Shown in pieces: positions 1 to 7,565 of a DNA stretch of 14,589 nt. Made by a program: the position numbers and the translations under genes. The notes beneath the pieces were generated by a model that was given only the letters and a program-made list of their open reading frames with translations, was not told where the DNA came from and searched no databases. The DNA is from an uncultured Bacillota bacterium (GTDB lineage Bacteria > Bacillota > Clostridia > Oscillospirales > Oscillospiraceae). Positions within the stretch are counted from its first letter, which is position 1. Each line of letters begins with the position of its first letter. The stretch is taken from assembly GCA_937890735.1 (NCBI GenBank), contig CALACZ010000127.1:1-14589 (forward strand), given 5' to 3'.

Positions 1-351
1 ATGGTGGGTGAGCGCGGCGTGACGCTCTCCGGCGGGCAGAAGCAGCGCGTGGCGATCGCGCGGATGCTGACGCGCAAAACGCCGGTCACGGTCTTTGACG
101 ACTCGCTCTCGGCGGTCGATACGCAGACGGACGAAAAAATTCGCGCCGCGCTGGCAAAGGAGCGCCGCGGCACGACGAGCATCATCATTTCGCACCGCAT
201 CACAACGCTGCTGGACTGCGACAACATTCTGGTGCTCGACCACGGCAAGGTTTTGCAGCTCGGCTCGCCGGAGAAGCTCCTCCGCGAGGACGGGCTGTTC
301 CGGCAGATCTATGATATGCAGATGTCTATCGGAGAGGAGGCGGAGCGATGA
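1..351 (+). CDS. ABC exporter half-transporter, C-terminal end of ATPase domain (5' truncated by window edge)
   Basis: Only the last 116 codons are inside the window; the ATG at base 1 is probably internal, because the text begins just before the ABC signature. Visible in order are the canonical signature LSGGQKQR (about residues 9-16), a Walker B strand ending FDD, the D-loop SAVD and the H-loop ISHR. In Walker B the residue after the conserved Asp is Asp, not the usual catalytic Glu. That is a known mark of the degenerate ATP site in heterodimeric type IV exporters (BmrC/BmrD, LmrC/LmrD, TM287/288 families). The stop overlaps the next start as ATGA (348-351), so the two halves are translationally coupled and probably pair in the membrane. 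The substrate cannot be read from sequence; drugs or lipids are usual for the family. Confidence 0.93.
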   Translation: MVGERGVTLSGGQKQRVAIARMLTRKTPVTVFDDSLSAVDTQTDEKIRAALAKERRGTTSIIISHRITTLLDCDNILVLDHGKVLQLGSPEKLLREDGLFRQIYDMQMSIGEEAER

Positions 352-2174
352 AGGATCAACCGCACCTGCGCCTGTTCGGCATCCCCAAGCTCGCGGGCTA
401 CCTGCCGGGCTACGGCAAGCTGCTGTTTGCCATGACGTTCTTCGGCACGCTCGCCAGCGTCATGGACGTCATCATTCCGCTGTTCCAGCAGTACGCCATT
501 GACCACTTCATCGCGGACGGCGCGATGACGGGGCTCGGCGCGTTTATTGCGCTGTACATCGCGGTGATGCTCGTGCAGACGGCATCAAACTACATTTCTG
601 CCTACGGCGCGTGCAAGGCGGAGCTTTATATCGGGCGCGACCTCAAGCGGCAGGCGTTTGACCATTTGCAGACGCTTTCGTTCTCGTATTTTAACCAGAA
701 CAGCGTCGGCTACGTCCACGCGCGCGTCATGTCCGACACCGACCGCATCGCCAGCACCCTCGCGTGGGGGCTGATGGAGGGCGTTTGGTACATCGCGTAC
801 CTGCTGTTTGCCATCGTGACGATGTTTGTGCTCAACTGGAAGCTGGCGCTCGGCGTGATGGTGATCGTGCCGGTGCTGGTGGTGTCAGGGATGTATTTCC
901 AGAAGAAGCTCGTTATTTACCACCGCCGCGTGCGCGAACACAACTCGCAGATCACCGGCGCGTTCAACGAGGGCATCACCGGCGCAAAAACCACGAAAAC
1001 GCTCGTGATCGAAAACCGCATGGAGCGCGAATTTCACGATCTGACGGGCGAGATGAAGCGCGTGAGCGTCCGCGAAATGCGGACACGAGGATTATTTATG
1101 TCAACCACGGCGATGGCGGCATCCATCGCGCTGGCGATCGTTCTCTGGCGCGGCGGCGTGATCACACAGCGCGGCGTCATGCTTATCGGCACGCTGTCGG
1201 TGTTCATGAACTACGCACAGGGCATGATGGAGCCCATCCAGTGGCTCGTGCAGGTTTTGTCGGCGCTGACAAACGTGCAGGTCAACGTCGAGCGCTTTAC
1301 AAAGCTCATGCAGACGCAGTCCGACGTGCGCGATACGCCGGAGGTCGTGGAAAAATACGGCGACAGCTTCCGCCCCAAAAAGGAAAACTGGGAGCCGCTG
1401 CACGGCGACATTGCCTTCCGCGACGTGACCTTCCGTTACCCGGACGGGCAGGAGAACGTGCTGGAGCATTTTGACCTCAAAGTCCCACAGGGGACGAACG
1501 TCGCCATCGTGGGCGAGACCGGCGCGGGCAAATCGACGCTGGTGAACCTCGTCTGCCGCTTTTTTGAGCCGACGCAGGGGCAGGTGCTCATCGACGGGCG
1601 CGACGCGCGCGAGCGCAGCCAGCTCTGGCTGCACTCCAACATCGGCTATGTGCTGCAAACGCCGCACCTGTTTTCCGGCACGGTGCTGGAAAATCTCCGC
1701 TACGGAAACGAAAACGCGACGATGGAGCAGATCGAGGCGGCGGTGCACGCCGTGTCGGCGGACGAGATCATCGCGCGCCTGCCGGAGGGCTACAACTCCG
1801 ACGTCGGCGAGGGCGGAGGCAGCCTGTCCACCGGCGAAAAGCAGCTTTTGTCGTTTGCCCGCGCACTGCTGGCTGACCCGCGCATCTTCGTCCTCGACGA
1901 GGCGACGAGCTCCGTCGATACCGTGACGGAGCGGCTTATTCAGAACGCCATTGAGCAGGTGATGGCGGGGCGCACGTCATTCATCATTGCGCACCGTCTG
2001 TCTACCATCCGCCGTGCGGACATCATCCTCGTCGTGCACGACGGCAAGATCGCGGAAAGCGGCTCGCACCGCGAGCTCATGGCGGCAAAGGGCGCATACT
2101 GGCAGCTCTACACGCGGCAGTACCGCGAAGAGCAGACCCGCACCATCATGGAGACCGACGGGGCAGAGGAATAA
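348..2174 (+). CDS. ABC exporter half-transporter (membrane domain fused to ATPase), partner of the upstream half
   Basis: This 608-residue protein has a six-helix exporter membrane domain over roughly residues 20-320 and a complete nucleotide-binding domain. The Walker A motif GETGAGKST lies near residues 388-396, the signature near 493-497, Walker B FVLDE with catalytic Glu near 518, and the H-loop IAHR near 549. The signature reads LSTGE rather than LSGGQ. With the upstream subunit (good signature, Asp in place of the catalytic Glu) this gives one normal and one degenerate composite ATP site, as in BmrCD-type heterodimers. The start is set by a strong GGAGAGGAGG site about 7 bases upstream and by the ATGA overlap. 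It should act as an inner-membrane efflux pump; the cargo is unknown. Confidence 0.93.
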   Translation: MKDQPHLRLFGIPKLAGYLPGYGKLLFAMTFFGTLASVMDVIIPLFQQYAIDHFIADGAMTGLGAFIALYIAVMLVQTASNYISAYGACKAELYIGRDLKRQAFDHLQTLSFSYFNQNSVGYVHARVMSDTDRIASTLAWGLMEGVWYIAYLLFAIVTMFVLNWKLALGVMVIVPVLVVSGMYFQKKLVIYHRRVREHNSQITGAFNEGITGAKTTKTLVIENRMEREFHDLTGEMKRVSVREMRTRGLFMSTTAMAASIALAIVLWRGGVITQRGVMLIGTLSVFMNYAQGMMEPIQWLVQVLSALTNVQVNVERFTKLMQTQSDVRDTPEVVEKYGDSFRPKKENWEPLHGDIAFRDVTFRYPDGQENVLEHFDLKVPQGTNVAIVGETGAGKSTLVNLVCRFFEPTQGQVLIDGRDARERSQLWLHSNIGYVLQTPHLFSGTVLENLRYGNENATMEQIEAAVHAVSADEIIARLPEGYNSDVGEGGGSLSTGEKQLLSFARALLADPRIFVLDEATSSVDTVTERLIQNAIEQVMAGRTSFIIAHRLSTIRRADIILVVHDGKIAESGSHRELMAAKGAYWQLYTRQYREEQTRTIMETDGAEE

Positions 2175-2253
2175 GCGCGGCTTCAAGAAGGGCTGCGCCT
2201 GTAACGCGCAAGAACTGCACCCGATGAAGCTGGTGGCTTTTTGCCGAACGGTC

Positions 2254-2262
2254 TGCTATAAT
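2254..2262 (+). promoter_or_regulatory. Extended -10 promoter of the first MATE gene
   Basis: TGC followed by TATAAT (2257-2262) is a perfect extended -10. A recognisable -35 at 17 bases spacing is poor (TGGCTT, 2234-2239), which the extended -10 can offset. Transcription would start near 2269, so the ATG at 2261 lies inside the -10 and cannot be the start codon. No convincing terminator was seen between 2175 and 2250, so some read-through from the ABC operon is possible. Confidence 0.7.
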
Positions 2263-2293
2263 GGGTATAGTTTGTACACAGGAGATGAACAGC

Positions 2294-3709
2294 GTGCCAA
2301 AAAACCCGCGCGCGCCGAAGCCCAGCCGCGATAAGACGGCGGAGCTTGACCACGGCGCGATCCTGCCGCTGATCGTCCGGCTGAGCATTCCGGCGATCAT
2401 CGCGCAGCTCATCACTTTTTTATATAACATCGTGGATCGTATGTACGTCGCGCGCATCGAAGACGCGGGCATGGATGCGCTGGCGGCGCTCGGTATCGTG
2501 CTGCCCATCACGCTCATCATGCAGGCGTTTGCAAATCTCATCGGCTTGGGCGGCGCGCCGCGTGCGGGCATCAAGCTCGGCGAAGGGAACGCGCCGGAGG
2601 CGGACCGCATTTTTAACACCGCCTTTTCCATGCTGGTGCTGATCGGCATCGCCATCGGCGCGGTCGCGTTTTGCTTTGCAGAGCCGATCGTCCGCCTGTT
2701 CGGCTGCCCGCCCAGCGCGCTGGGCTACGCCGTGGCGTACCTCAAAATTTACGCCTGCGGCACGCTGTTCGTGATGCTGGCGCAGGGGCTGAACCCGTTC
2801 ATCCTGACGCAGGGCTTTTCGCTGTACGCGATGGGCTCGGTGCTCGTCGGCGCGGTCATCAACATCGTGCTCGACCCGATCTTCATCTTTACGCTCGGCA
2901 TGGGCGTACAGGGCTCGAGCCTGGCAACGGTCGTGTCGCAGCTCTGCTCATGCGTCTGCGTGATCCTGTTTTTCTTCTCCCGCAGCAGTCTGTTCCGCTT
3001 CCGCGTGCGCGAGATGCGCATCCGCGCCGCGCGCGTGGGGAGCATTGTCTCGCTCGGCGTGACGCCGTTTGTGATGACCATCACCGAATGCGCCATTCAG
3101 GTGGTGTTCAACATCAACCTCAACCGCGCCACCGGCGGCGACCGCGACTATACCGCTGCGCTGACCGTGATGCTCAGCGCGCTCCAGCTCATCGTTCTGC
3201 CGCTCAACGGGCTGGGCAACGGCGTGCAGCCGTTCGTCAGCTATAATTACGGCAAGGGCGACGAGCAGCGGCTCAAAACCGGCATCCGCTATGTGACGAT
3301 CATCGCGTTCTGCTTCTGCCTGACGATCTGGTCGGTGTCGATGCTCGTGCCGGAGATGTATGCGCGGCTGTTTTCCGCCAGCGAATCGGTCACGCAGATC
3401 GTCAAGCAGTATGCCCCGCAGTTTTTGATGGGGTCGATCATGTTTTTCGTGCAGATGACGCTTCAAAATGTGAACGTCGGGCTGGGGCAGGCGAAGCTGG
3501 CGCTCTGCCTTGCCATGATGCGCAAGGTCGTCATCCTCATCCCGCTGTGCTTCGCGCTGACGCATTTTCTCGGCTTCCGGGGCGTGTACCTGTCGGAGGG
3601 CATCGCCGATCTCGTCGCCGGGATCATCACTGCAACGGTGATCTTTACGTCCTTTCCAAAGATCTTCCGCCGCCGTGCGGAGGAGGTCGCCGCACAGAAA
3701 CAGGCATAA
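2294..3709 (+). CDS. MATE family efflux transporter (MepA-like)
   Basis: This is a 471-residue polytopic membrane protein of the multidrug and toxin extrusion family, a cation-coupled antiporter by family knowledge. About twelve hydrophobic segments are visible. The first conserved block (LSIPAIIAQLITFLYNIVD) and the following GLGGAPRAGIKLGEG stretch resemble the MepA branch. The length is normal for the family. I place the start at GTG 2294: CAGGAG at 2279-2284 sits 9 bases upstream, whereas ATG 2285 directly abuts that site and ATG 2261 is within the promoter. The gene has its own promoter and a terminator 3 bases past the stop, so it is a one-gene unit. It lies directly behind an ABC exporter, making an efflux-rich neighbourhood. 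Substrate unknown. Confidence 0.9.
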   Translation: MPKNPRAPKPSRDKTAELDHGAILPLIVRLSIPAIIAQLITFLYNIVDRMYVARIEDAGMDALAALGIVLPITLIMQAFANLIGLGGAPRAGIKLGEGNAPEADRIFNTAFSMLVLIGIAIGAVAFCFAEPIVRLFGCPPSALGYAVAYLKIYACGTLFVMLAQGLNPFILTQGFSLYAMGSVLVGAVINIVLDPIFIFTLGMGVQGSSLATVVSQLCSCVCVILFFFSRSSLFRFRVREMRIRAARVGSIVSLGVTPFVMTITECAIQVVFNINLNRATGGDRDYTAALTVMLSALQLIVLPLNGLGNGVQPFVSYNYGKGDEQRLKTGIRYVTIIAFCFCLTIWSVSMLVPEMYARLFSASESVTQIVKQYAPQFLMGSIMFFVQMTLQNVNVGLGQAKLALCLAMMRKVVILIPLCFALTHFLGFRGVYLSEGIADLVAGIITATVIFTSFPKIFRRRAEEVAAQKQA

Positions 3710-3711
3710 CA

Positions 3712-3746
3712 AAACCCGCCCCGGAGCGTTGCTCCGAGGCGGGTTT
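3712..3746. terminator. Bidirectional intrinsic terminator between the convergent MATE and prepilin genes
   Basis: AAACCCGCC (3712-3720) pairs with GGCGGGTTT (3738-3746). After one C/A mismatch, CGGAGC (3722-3727) pairs with GCTCCG (3731-3736) around the loop GTT. A-rich and T-rich flanks allow termination on both strands. It lies 3 bases after the MATE stop and 8 bases past the prepilin stop. Confidence 0.9.
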
Positions 3747-3754
3747 CTGTGCAT

Positions 3755-4150
3755 TCACGAACCGAAAACGCGCGTTTCGCCGCATTTGTTGCAGACATAG
3801 GTGACCTGATAGCCGAGCTTGCTGCCTGCGGATATTTCATCATCCGTCGGGCGGCGAACGGTCAGCTTGCCGGTGAGCAGCTTGACCGTCGAGCCGTCGG
3901 AGAACGTGATCGTATCGGTCCAGTTCCTCCACGGATCGGGGTTAAAACGCGTCTGATATTCGCCGGTTGCCATATAATCCTCTTGCAGCTCGGCGAAATA
4001 CGCCCGGGCGTTGGCAAGATCAGTCGCTTCGCGCGCCTTGTGGAGGCTGCTGCTGAAGGTCGGGATGGCAACGGCAACGAGCACGGCGATGATCGCCACG
4101 ACGATCAGCATTTCCATGAGTGTAAAGCCCTTGCGGCTGCGGTTTTGCAT
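3755..4150 (-). CDS. Orphan type IV prepilin-like / pseudopilin protein
   Basis: The 131-residue product starts with a classic class III signal: leader MQNRSRKG, then FTLMEMLIVVAIIAVLVAVA. Prepilin peptidase would cut after Gly8, leaving Phe at +1 and Glu at +5, the Glu used in pilin assembly. The hydrophobic helix spans about residues 9-31, followed by a small soluble domain with a C-terminal CxxC (C120, C123). The start at 4150 is fixed by GGAGGA 8 bases upstream and by the motif itself; a longer reading frame runs upstream through the promoter and is rejected. Pilin or pseudopilin function (type IV pili, type II-like secretion or competence pseudopilus) is family knowledge. No assembly ATPase, platform protein or peptidase is nearby, so it must rely on genes elsewhere or be an orphan. 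Confidence 0.9.
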   Translation of the reverse strand: MQNRSRKGFTLMEMLIVVAIIAVLVAVAIPTFSSSLHKAREATDLANARAYFAELQEDYMATGEYQTRFNPDPWRNWTDTITFSDGSTVKLLTGKLTVRRPTDDEISAGSKLGYQVTYVCNKCGETRVFGS

Positions 4151-4190
4151 AGTGATGTCCTCCTGCGCGATGTGATCGTCATACTTCGGT

Positions 4191-4219
4191 ATTATAACGC
4201 AGGAGCGGCGCGGACGCAA
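4191..4219 (-). promoter_or_regulatory. Promoter of the prepilin gene
   Basis: On the minus strand TTGCGT (4219-4214) is followed after exactly 17 bases by a perfect TATAAT (4196-4191). Transcription would begin near 4184, giving a leader of roughly 35 bases with GGAGGA before the ATG at 4150. The site lies in the short gap after the second MATE gene, so the prepilin is probably transcribed independently. Read-through from the MATE gene is still possible, as no terminator separates them. Confidence 0.65.
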
Positions 4220-4233
4220 GAGGGAGTTTTGGA

Positions 4234-5574
4234 CTATGCTGCCGCGCGCGGGCGCAGCGGGCGGCAGAGCACAAAGGTGAGCGCAACGAGCGCGATGGTG
4301 GCGAGCCACGAGAGCGGGAAGGCGTGAAAGAGCGTCTGCGGCGACGGGTGCGCGCGGAACACTGTCATGATCCAGATGATGCGAAATGCGCAGGTGCCGA
4401 CCATCATGTCTGCCGCCGGCAGTATGGCGCGCCCCGTCCCGCGCAGAACGCCCGCCGGGATCTCATACAGGCTGCACACCGGCTCAAAAAGCAGGATGCA
4501 CAGAATGCGCACGCATGCGCATTCGACCTCCGCCGGGTCGCCGGAAAACAGCCCGCAGAAAAATTCTCGGAACACGACCACCGGCACGATCATCACCAGA
4601 CTGCATAGCACGGAAAAGCCGAGGCACAGCCGCAGAATTTTCCGGCAGCGGTCAAGCTGCCCGGCGGCATAGTTCTGCGAGGTGAACGTCGTCGCCGTCT
4701 GCCCGAAGGCGGTGACGCCGTAGTAGGAGAGGTACTCAAAATTCATGGCGATGGCGCTTCCGGCGATCGCCGCCGAGCCGAAGCTGTTCACCGACGCCTG
4801 CACAAAAATATTGGCAAAGCAGAACACTGCGCCCTGAATGGCGGACGGCACGCCCGTTTTGAGCGTCTCCGCAATGTACGCCCAGCGCCCGCGCCCGGAG
4901 CGGCGAAGCATCCCGATGCGGTGCAGCCGCCGCAGCACCAGCGCGGCGGAGAGCGCGTTGGACACGCCCGTTGCGATGGCGACGCCTGCCACATCCAGCC
5001 GCAGCACAGTCACAAGCAGCAGGTTCAGCGCGACGTTCGCTATGCCGGAAAACAGCAGCGCGAAAAACGGCGACCGGCTGTCGCCCCGGGCGCGCAGCGC
5101 CGCCGCGCCGAAGTCATAGAGCAGCAAAAACGGATAGCCGAGCAGGTAAATGCGAAGATACAGCGCCGCGCCGAAGAAAATATCGTCCGGCGTGCGGATG
5201 AGCCGCAGCAGCGGCAGCACTGCGAGCTGCCCCAGCGCCGCGCCAAGCAGCCCGATGACGAGCGCCAGCACGAGCACCGACCGCAGCGCCGCAGTCAGAT
5301 CGTCCGTCTGGTTTTTGCCGATGCGGCTTGCGATCAGCACGTTTGCGCCGATCGACAGCCCGGACGAGACCGTGACGATCAGCGCCACGATCTCCGTATT
5401 CGTGCCGACCGCCGCCAGCGCGCCGGGGTTTCCGAACAGCCCGACCACCGCCGTGTCGGCGGCGCTGAAGAGCTGCTGCATCATGCTGCTCAGCGCAATG
5501 GGCAGCGTAAACAGCAGCAGCTTTTTCGCAAGCCCGCCGTGCAGCATATCCATGTCGTTTTTCGCGATACCCAT
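4234..5574 (-). CDS. MATE family efflux transporter (second paralogue)
   Basis: This 446-residue membrane protein opens with LLLFTLPIALSSMMQQLFSA and AADTAVVG, the conserved first helix and loop of MATE transporters, and carries about twelve hydrophobic segments. By family knowledge it exchanges cations for drugs or metabolites at the inner membrane. I choose ATG 5574 because GGGGAGAG sits 6 bases upstream; the longer frames starting at 5595 or 5616 place that site inside the gene. It is quite different in sequence from the MATE gene at 2294, so it is not a recent duplicate. It is divergent from a LysR-type regulator with overlapping promoters, which makes that regulator its likely controller. 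No terminator is visible after its stop. Confidence 0.9.
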   Translation of the reverse strand: MGIAKNDMDMLHGGLAKKLLLFTLPIALSSMMQQLFSAADTAVVGLFGNPGALAAVGTNTEIVALIVTVSSGLSIGANVLIASRIGKNQTDDLTAALRSVLVLALVIGLLGAALGQLAVLPLLRLIRTPDDIFFGAALYLRIYLLGYPFLLLYDFGAAALRARGDSRSPFFALLFSGIANVALNLLLVTVLRLDVAGVAIATGVSNALSAALVLRRLHRIGMLRRSGRGRWAYIAETLKTGVPSAIQGAVFCFANIFVQASVNSFGSAAIAGSAIAMNFEYLSYYGVTAFGQTATTFTSQNYAAGQLDRCRKILRLCLGFSVLCSLVMIVPVVVFREFFCGLFSGDPAEVECACVRILCILLFEPVCSLYEIPAGVLRGTGRAILPAADMMVGTCAFRIIWIMTVFRAHPSPQTLFHAFPLSWLATIALVALTFVLCRPLRPRAAA

Positions 5575-5597
5575 TTTTTTCTCTCCCCATTTCATGC

Positions 5598-5626
5598 TTG
5601 CACGATCATAGCACATCTGCTAGAAT
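5598..5626 (+). promoter_or_regulatory. Promoter of the lysR-type gene
   Basis: TTGCAC (5598-5603), a 17-base spacer and TAGAAT (5621-5626) form a good sigma-A promoter on the plus strand, with a start near 5633. Its spacer contains the -10 of the divergent MATE promoter, so polymerase cannot use both at once. Confidence 0.6.
5605..5613 (-). promoter_or_regulatory. Extended -10 of the divergent MATE promoter
   Basis: On the minus strand TGC precedes TATGAT (5610-5605), an extended -10. The -35 position (5633-5628, TTTTCT) is weak, as is common for promoters that need an activator. The predicted start is near 5598, about 24 bases before the MATE start codon. Confidence 0.5.
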
Positions 5627-5638
5627 AAGAAAAACGAA

Positions 5639-5664
5639 TTTTTCGGATAGAATGTATCGAAAAA
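5639..5664. promoter_or_regulatory. Candidate LysR-type operator palindrome
   Basis: Arms TTTTTCG (5639-5645) and CGAAAAA (5658-5664) flank an ATA/TAT core with one extra G, an imperfect dyad in the A/T-rich style of LysR-type boxes. Relative to the predicted MATE start it spans about -41 to -66, the usual place for a LysR recognition site. It also lies just downstream of the lysR transcription start, where binding would repress the regulator's own gene. Function is inferred. Confidence 0.5.
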
Positions 5665-5679
5665 AGGAATGGATACCGC

Positions 5680-6564
5680 ATGGAAAATCCGCTGCAAAAA
5701 TACCTTGCCTTTGTCACCACGGTGGAGACCTGCAGCTTTACGAAGACCGCCGAACAGCTCGGCTACGCGCAGTCGTCCGTCAGCAAAATGATCGCCGATC
5801 TTGAGCGCGACTGGGGCGTGGCGCTTTTGGAGCGCGGGCGCGGCGGCGTGTGCCTGACCTCGTCCGGGCAGCAGCTTTTGCCGCGCGTGCGTGCGCTGTT
5901 ACAGGACTATCAGGAGCTGGAGGGGCAGGTGCAGCAGATGCACGGCGTGCAGACCGGCGTGGTGCGCGTCGGCACATTTGCCAGCGCCGCCATCCACTGG
6001 CTGCCGAACATCGTCTCCGCGTTTCAGAAGGACTATCCCGGCATCGACTACGAGTTGCTGCTCGGCGATTATGACGAGGTGGAGCGCTGGATCGAGGACG
6101 GGCGCGTGGACTGCGGCATCCTGCGCACGCCGAAAAACGCGGCGCTGGACAAAATTCTGCTGAAGAACGACGAATATAAGCTCGTCCTGCCCGTCGGGCA
6201 TCCGCTGGCGGCGCTGGATGCCGTCCCGGTCGAGGCGCTGAACGACGAACCGTTTCTGCTGCTCGAGCGCGGCGGCAAGACCGAGGTCAGTGACCTCCTG
6301 GAGCGCAGCGGCGTGCATCCCAAGGTCCGCTTTACAACGTGGGAGGATTTTGCGATCATGGCGATGGCGGAGAGGGGGATGGGCGTGGGCATTTTGCCGG
6401 AGCTCATTTTGCGGCGCATGGCGTACCGCATCGAAATTCGCCCGCTGCAAACGCCGTATTACCGCCCGATCTACCTCGCCATGAAAAACCGCGCGCGCCT
6501 CACGCCCGCGGTGCAGAAATTTCTGGACTATCTCAAATTCCGCGAAGCGCCGGACATAAAATGA
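5680..6564 (+). CDS. LysR-type transcriptional regulator, probably of the divergent MATE gene
   Basis: The 294-residue length is typical for LysR-type regulators. The N-terminal winged helix-turn-helix is clear: SFTKTAEQLGYAQSSVSKMI covers the recognition helix (residues 19-38), followed by LERDWGVALLERG and LTSSGQQLL. A linker helix and a two-lobed effector domain follow (GVVRVGTFASAAIHWLP near residue 88, then the GMGVGILPELIL hinge). The ATG at 5680 has AAGGA about 11 bases upstream. By family knowledge it acts as a tetramer on DNA between itself and a divergent target. That layout is present here, with overlapping promoters and a palindrome. The effector is unknown but may be a substrate of the pump. 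Confidence 0.9.
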   Translation: MENPLQKYLAFVTTVETCSFTKTAEQLGYAQSSVSKMIADLERDWGVALLERGRGGVCLTSSGQQLLPRVRALLQDYQELEGQVQQMHGVQTGVVRVGTFASAAIHWLPNIVSAFQKDYPGIDYELLLGDYDEVERWIEDGRVDCGILRTPKNAALDKILLKNDEYKLVLPVGHPLAALDAVPVEALNDEPFLLLERGGKTEVSDLLERSGVHPKVRFTTWEDFAIMAMAERGMGVGILPELILRRMAYRIEIRPLQTPYYRPIYLAMKNRARLTPAVQKFLDYLKFREAPDIK

Positions 6565-6594
6565 CCGCCCGCCGAATATTCGGCGGGCGGTTTT
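6564..6594. terminator. Perfect-palindrome terminator shared by lysR and the redox operon
   Basis: A perfect 14-base inverted repeat (6564-6577 with 6578-6591; half-site ACCGCCCGCCGAAT) is followed by TTTT on the plus strand and by CATTTTAT on the minus strand. It starts on the last base of the lysR stop codon and lies 15 bases past the flavodoxin stop, so it should end transcription from both sides. Confidence 0.9.
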
Positions 6595-6608
6595 GATCTT
6601 CTGGACGT

Positions 6609-7091
6609 TTACAGCCCCAGTCCGCTGACCCAAGCCTGCACGGACTGCGCGCTCTCGCGGCTGCTCAGGCGCTTGCCGGGCAGCCACTTGGCGCTCTCGG
6701 CGCAGTGCGGCTTCAGCAGCGCCTCGGTCCTGCCCAGCCCGCTGCCGCCGGATGTTGCAAAGACGACAATGGTCTTGCCGGAGAAGTCATAGCTCTCCAA
6801 AAACGTCTCGATGATGCGCGGCGCCTGATACCACCAGATGGGGAAGCCGACGAACACCGTGTCGTACTGCGCCATGTCGGCGACGTGCGACGCGATGGCG
6901 GGGCGGCTTGTCTCGTCGTTCATCTCCAGCGTGCTGCGGCTGCGCTTATCGTTCCAGTTGAGGTCGGCGCTTGTGTATTTCTGCGCCGGTTCGATCTCAA
7001 ACAGATCGCCGCCGGTCACGCCCGCCAGCGTCTTTGCCAGCCGCGCGGTCTCGCCGCTTGCCGAAAAATAGGCTACCAGATTCTTTTTCAT
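6609..7091 (-). CDS. Flavodoxin-like FMN protein
   Basis: This 160-residue protein has the flavodoxin fold signature: strand NLVAYFS followed by the FMN phosphate loop ASGETA (residues 11-16), and the GFPIWWYQAP loop (82-91) that normally stacks on the flavin. A later strand IVVFATSGGSGLG (108-120) is typical of the flavodoxin family found beside aldo/keto reductases in gut Firmicutes and Bacteroidetes. It probably carries electrons or acts as a small NAD(P)H-dependent flavin reductase. The ATG at 7091 has AAAAGGAG 9 bases upstream; an in-frame TTG two codons earlier sits too near the site. It is the last gene of the operon, 15 bases after the cupin gene, and ends at the shared terminator. 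Confidence 0.88.
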   Translation of the reverse strand: MKKNLVAYFSASGETARLAKTLAGVTGGDLFEIEPAQKYTSADLNWNDKRSRSTLEMNDETSRPAIASHVADMAQYDTVFVGFPIWWYQAPRIIETFLESYDFSGKTIVVFATSGGSGLGRTEALLKPHCAESAKWLPGKRLSSRESAQSVQAWVSGLGL

Positions 7092-7106
7092 GGTCAAACG
7101 CTCCTT

Positions 7107-7535
7107 TTATTTCAGTTTGGAATAGACTTCGTCCGTGACGGGCTCGAGCCACTCGTTGGAGGTCTCCGCGCCGGGGACTTCCACGGCGAGGTGCGAGAAC
7201 CAGCTGTCCGGCGCGGCGCCGTGCCAGTGCTTGACTCCGGCAGGGATGTTCACAACGTCGCCGGGATGCAGCTCACGCGCGGGCTGACCGTCCTCCTGAT
7301 AATAGCCGCGCCCCGCGATGCAGATGAGGATCTGCCCGCCGCCCTGCGCGGCGTGGTGGACGTGCCAGTTGTTGCGGCAGCCCGGCTCAAACGTGACGTT
7401 AAAAATGCTGACCTGCGATGTAGACACCGGCGCAAGATAGCTCTGCCCGATAAAATACTGTGCGAACGCGTCATTCGGCTGCCCGATCGGGAACACCATA
7501 GATGCCTCATGCGCGGCACGGGTTTCGTTATTCAT
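7107..7535 (-). CDS. Cupin-domain protein of the redox operon
   Basis: A 142-residue single-domain cupin. Motif 1 is NNWHVHHAAQGGGQ (residues 55-68), giving histidines 58, 60 and 61 and Gln68 in place of the usual Glu. Motif 2 is GDVVNIPAGVKHWHG (92-106) with His103 and His105. These should form a metal site on the beta barrel. The same cupin type is often fused to, or next to, carboxymuconolactone-decarboxylase-like proteins and aldo/keto reductases, but its reaction is not settled, so I give no activity. A strong AAAGGAGGA lies 9 bases before the start. It is the middle gene of the operon, 30 bases after the reductase. Confidence 0.88.
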   Translation of the reverse strand: MNNETRAAHEASMVFPIGQPNDAFAQYFIGQSYLAPVSTSQVSIFNVTFEPGCRNNWHVHHAAQGGGQILICIAGRGYYQEDGQPARELHPGDVVNIPAGVKHWHGAAPDSWFSHLAVEVPGAETSNEWLEPVTDEVYSKLK

Positions 7536-7565
7536 AAACAGGTCTCCTCCTTTACCCGGTTCGTC

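Noticed and set aside
2241..2246. TTGCCG as the -35 for the TATAAT at 2257.
   Set aside because: Spacing is only 10 bases, too short; the extended -10 explains the promoter better.
2261..2293. ATG 2261 as the start of the first MATE gene.
   Set aside because: It overlaps the TATAAT box and precedes the predicted transcription start; GTG 2294 has the proper ribosome-site spacing.
4150..4309. Longer prepilin frame starting at 4309.
   Set aside because: The extra 53 residues overlap the promoter and the end of the MATE gene and would bury the prepilin leader inside the protein.
4921..5628. A 235-codon plus-strand frame.
   Set aside because: It is antisense to the MATE gene; glutamine- and arginine-rich low-complexity translation with no family features.
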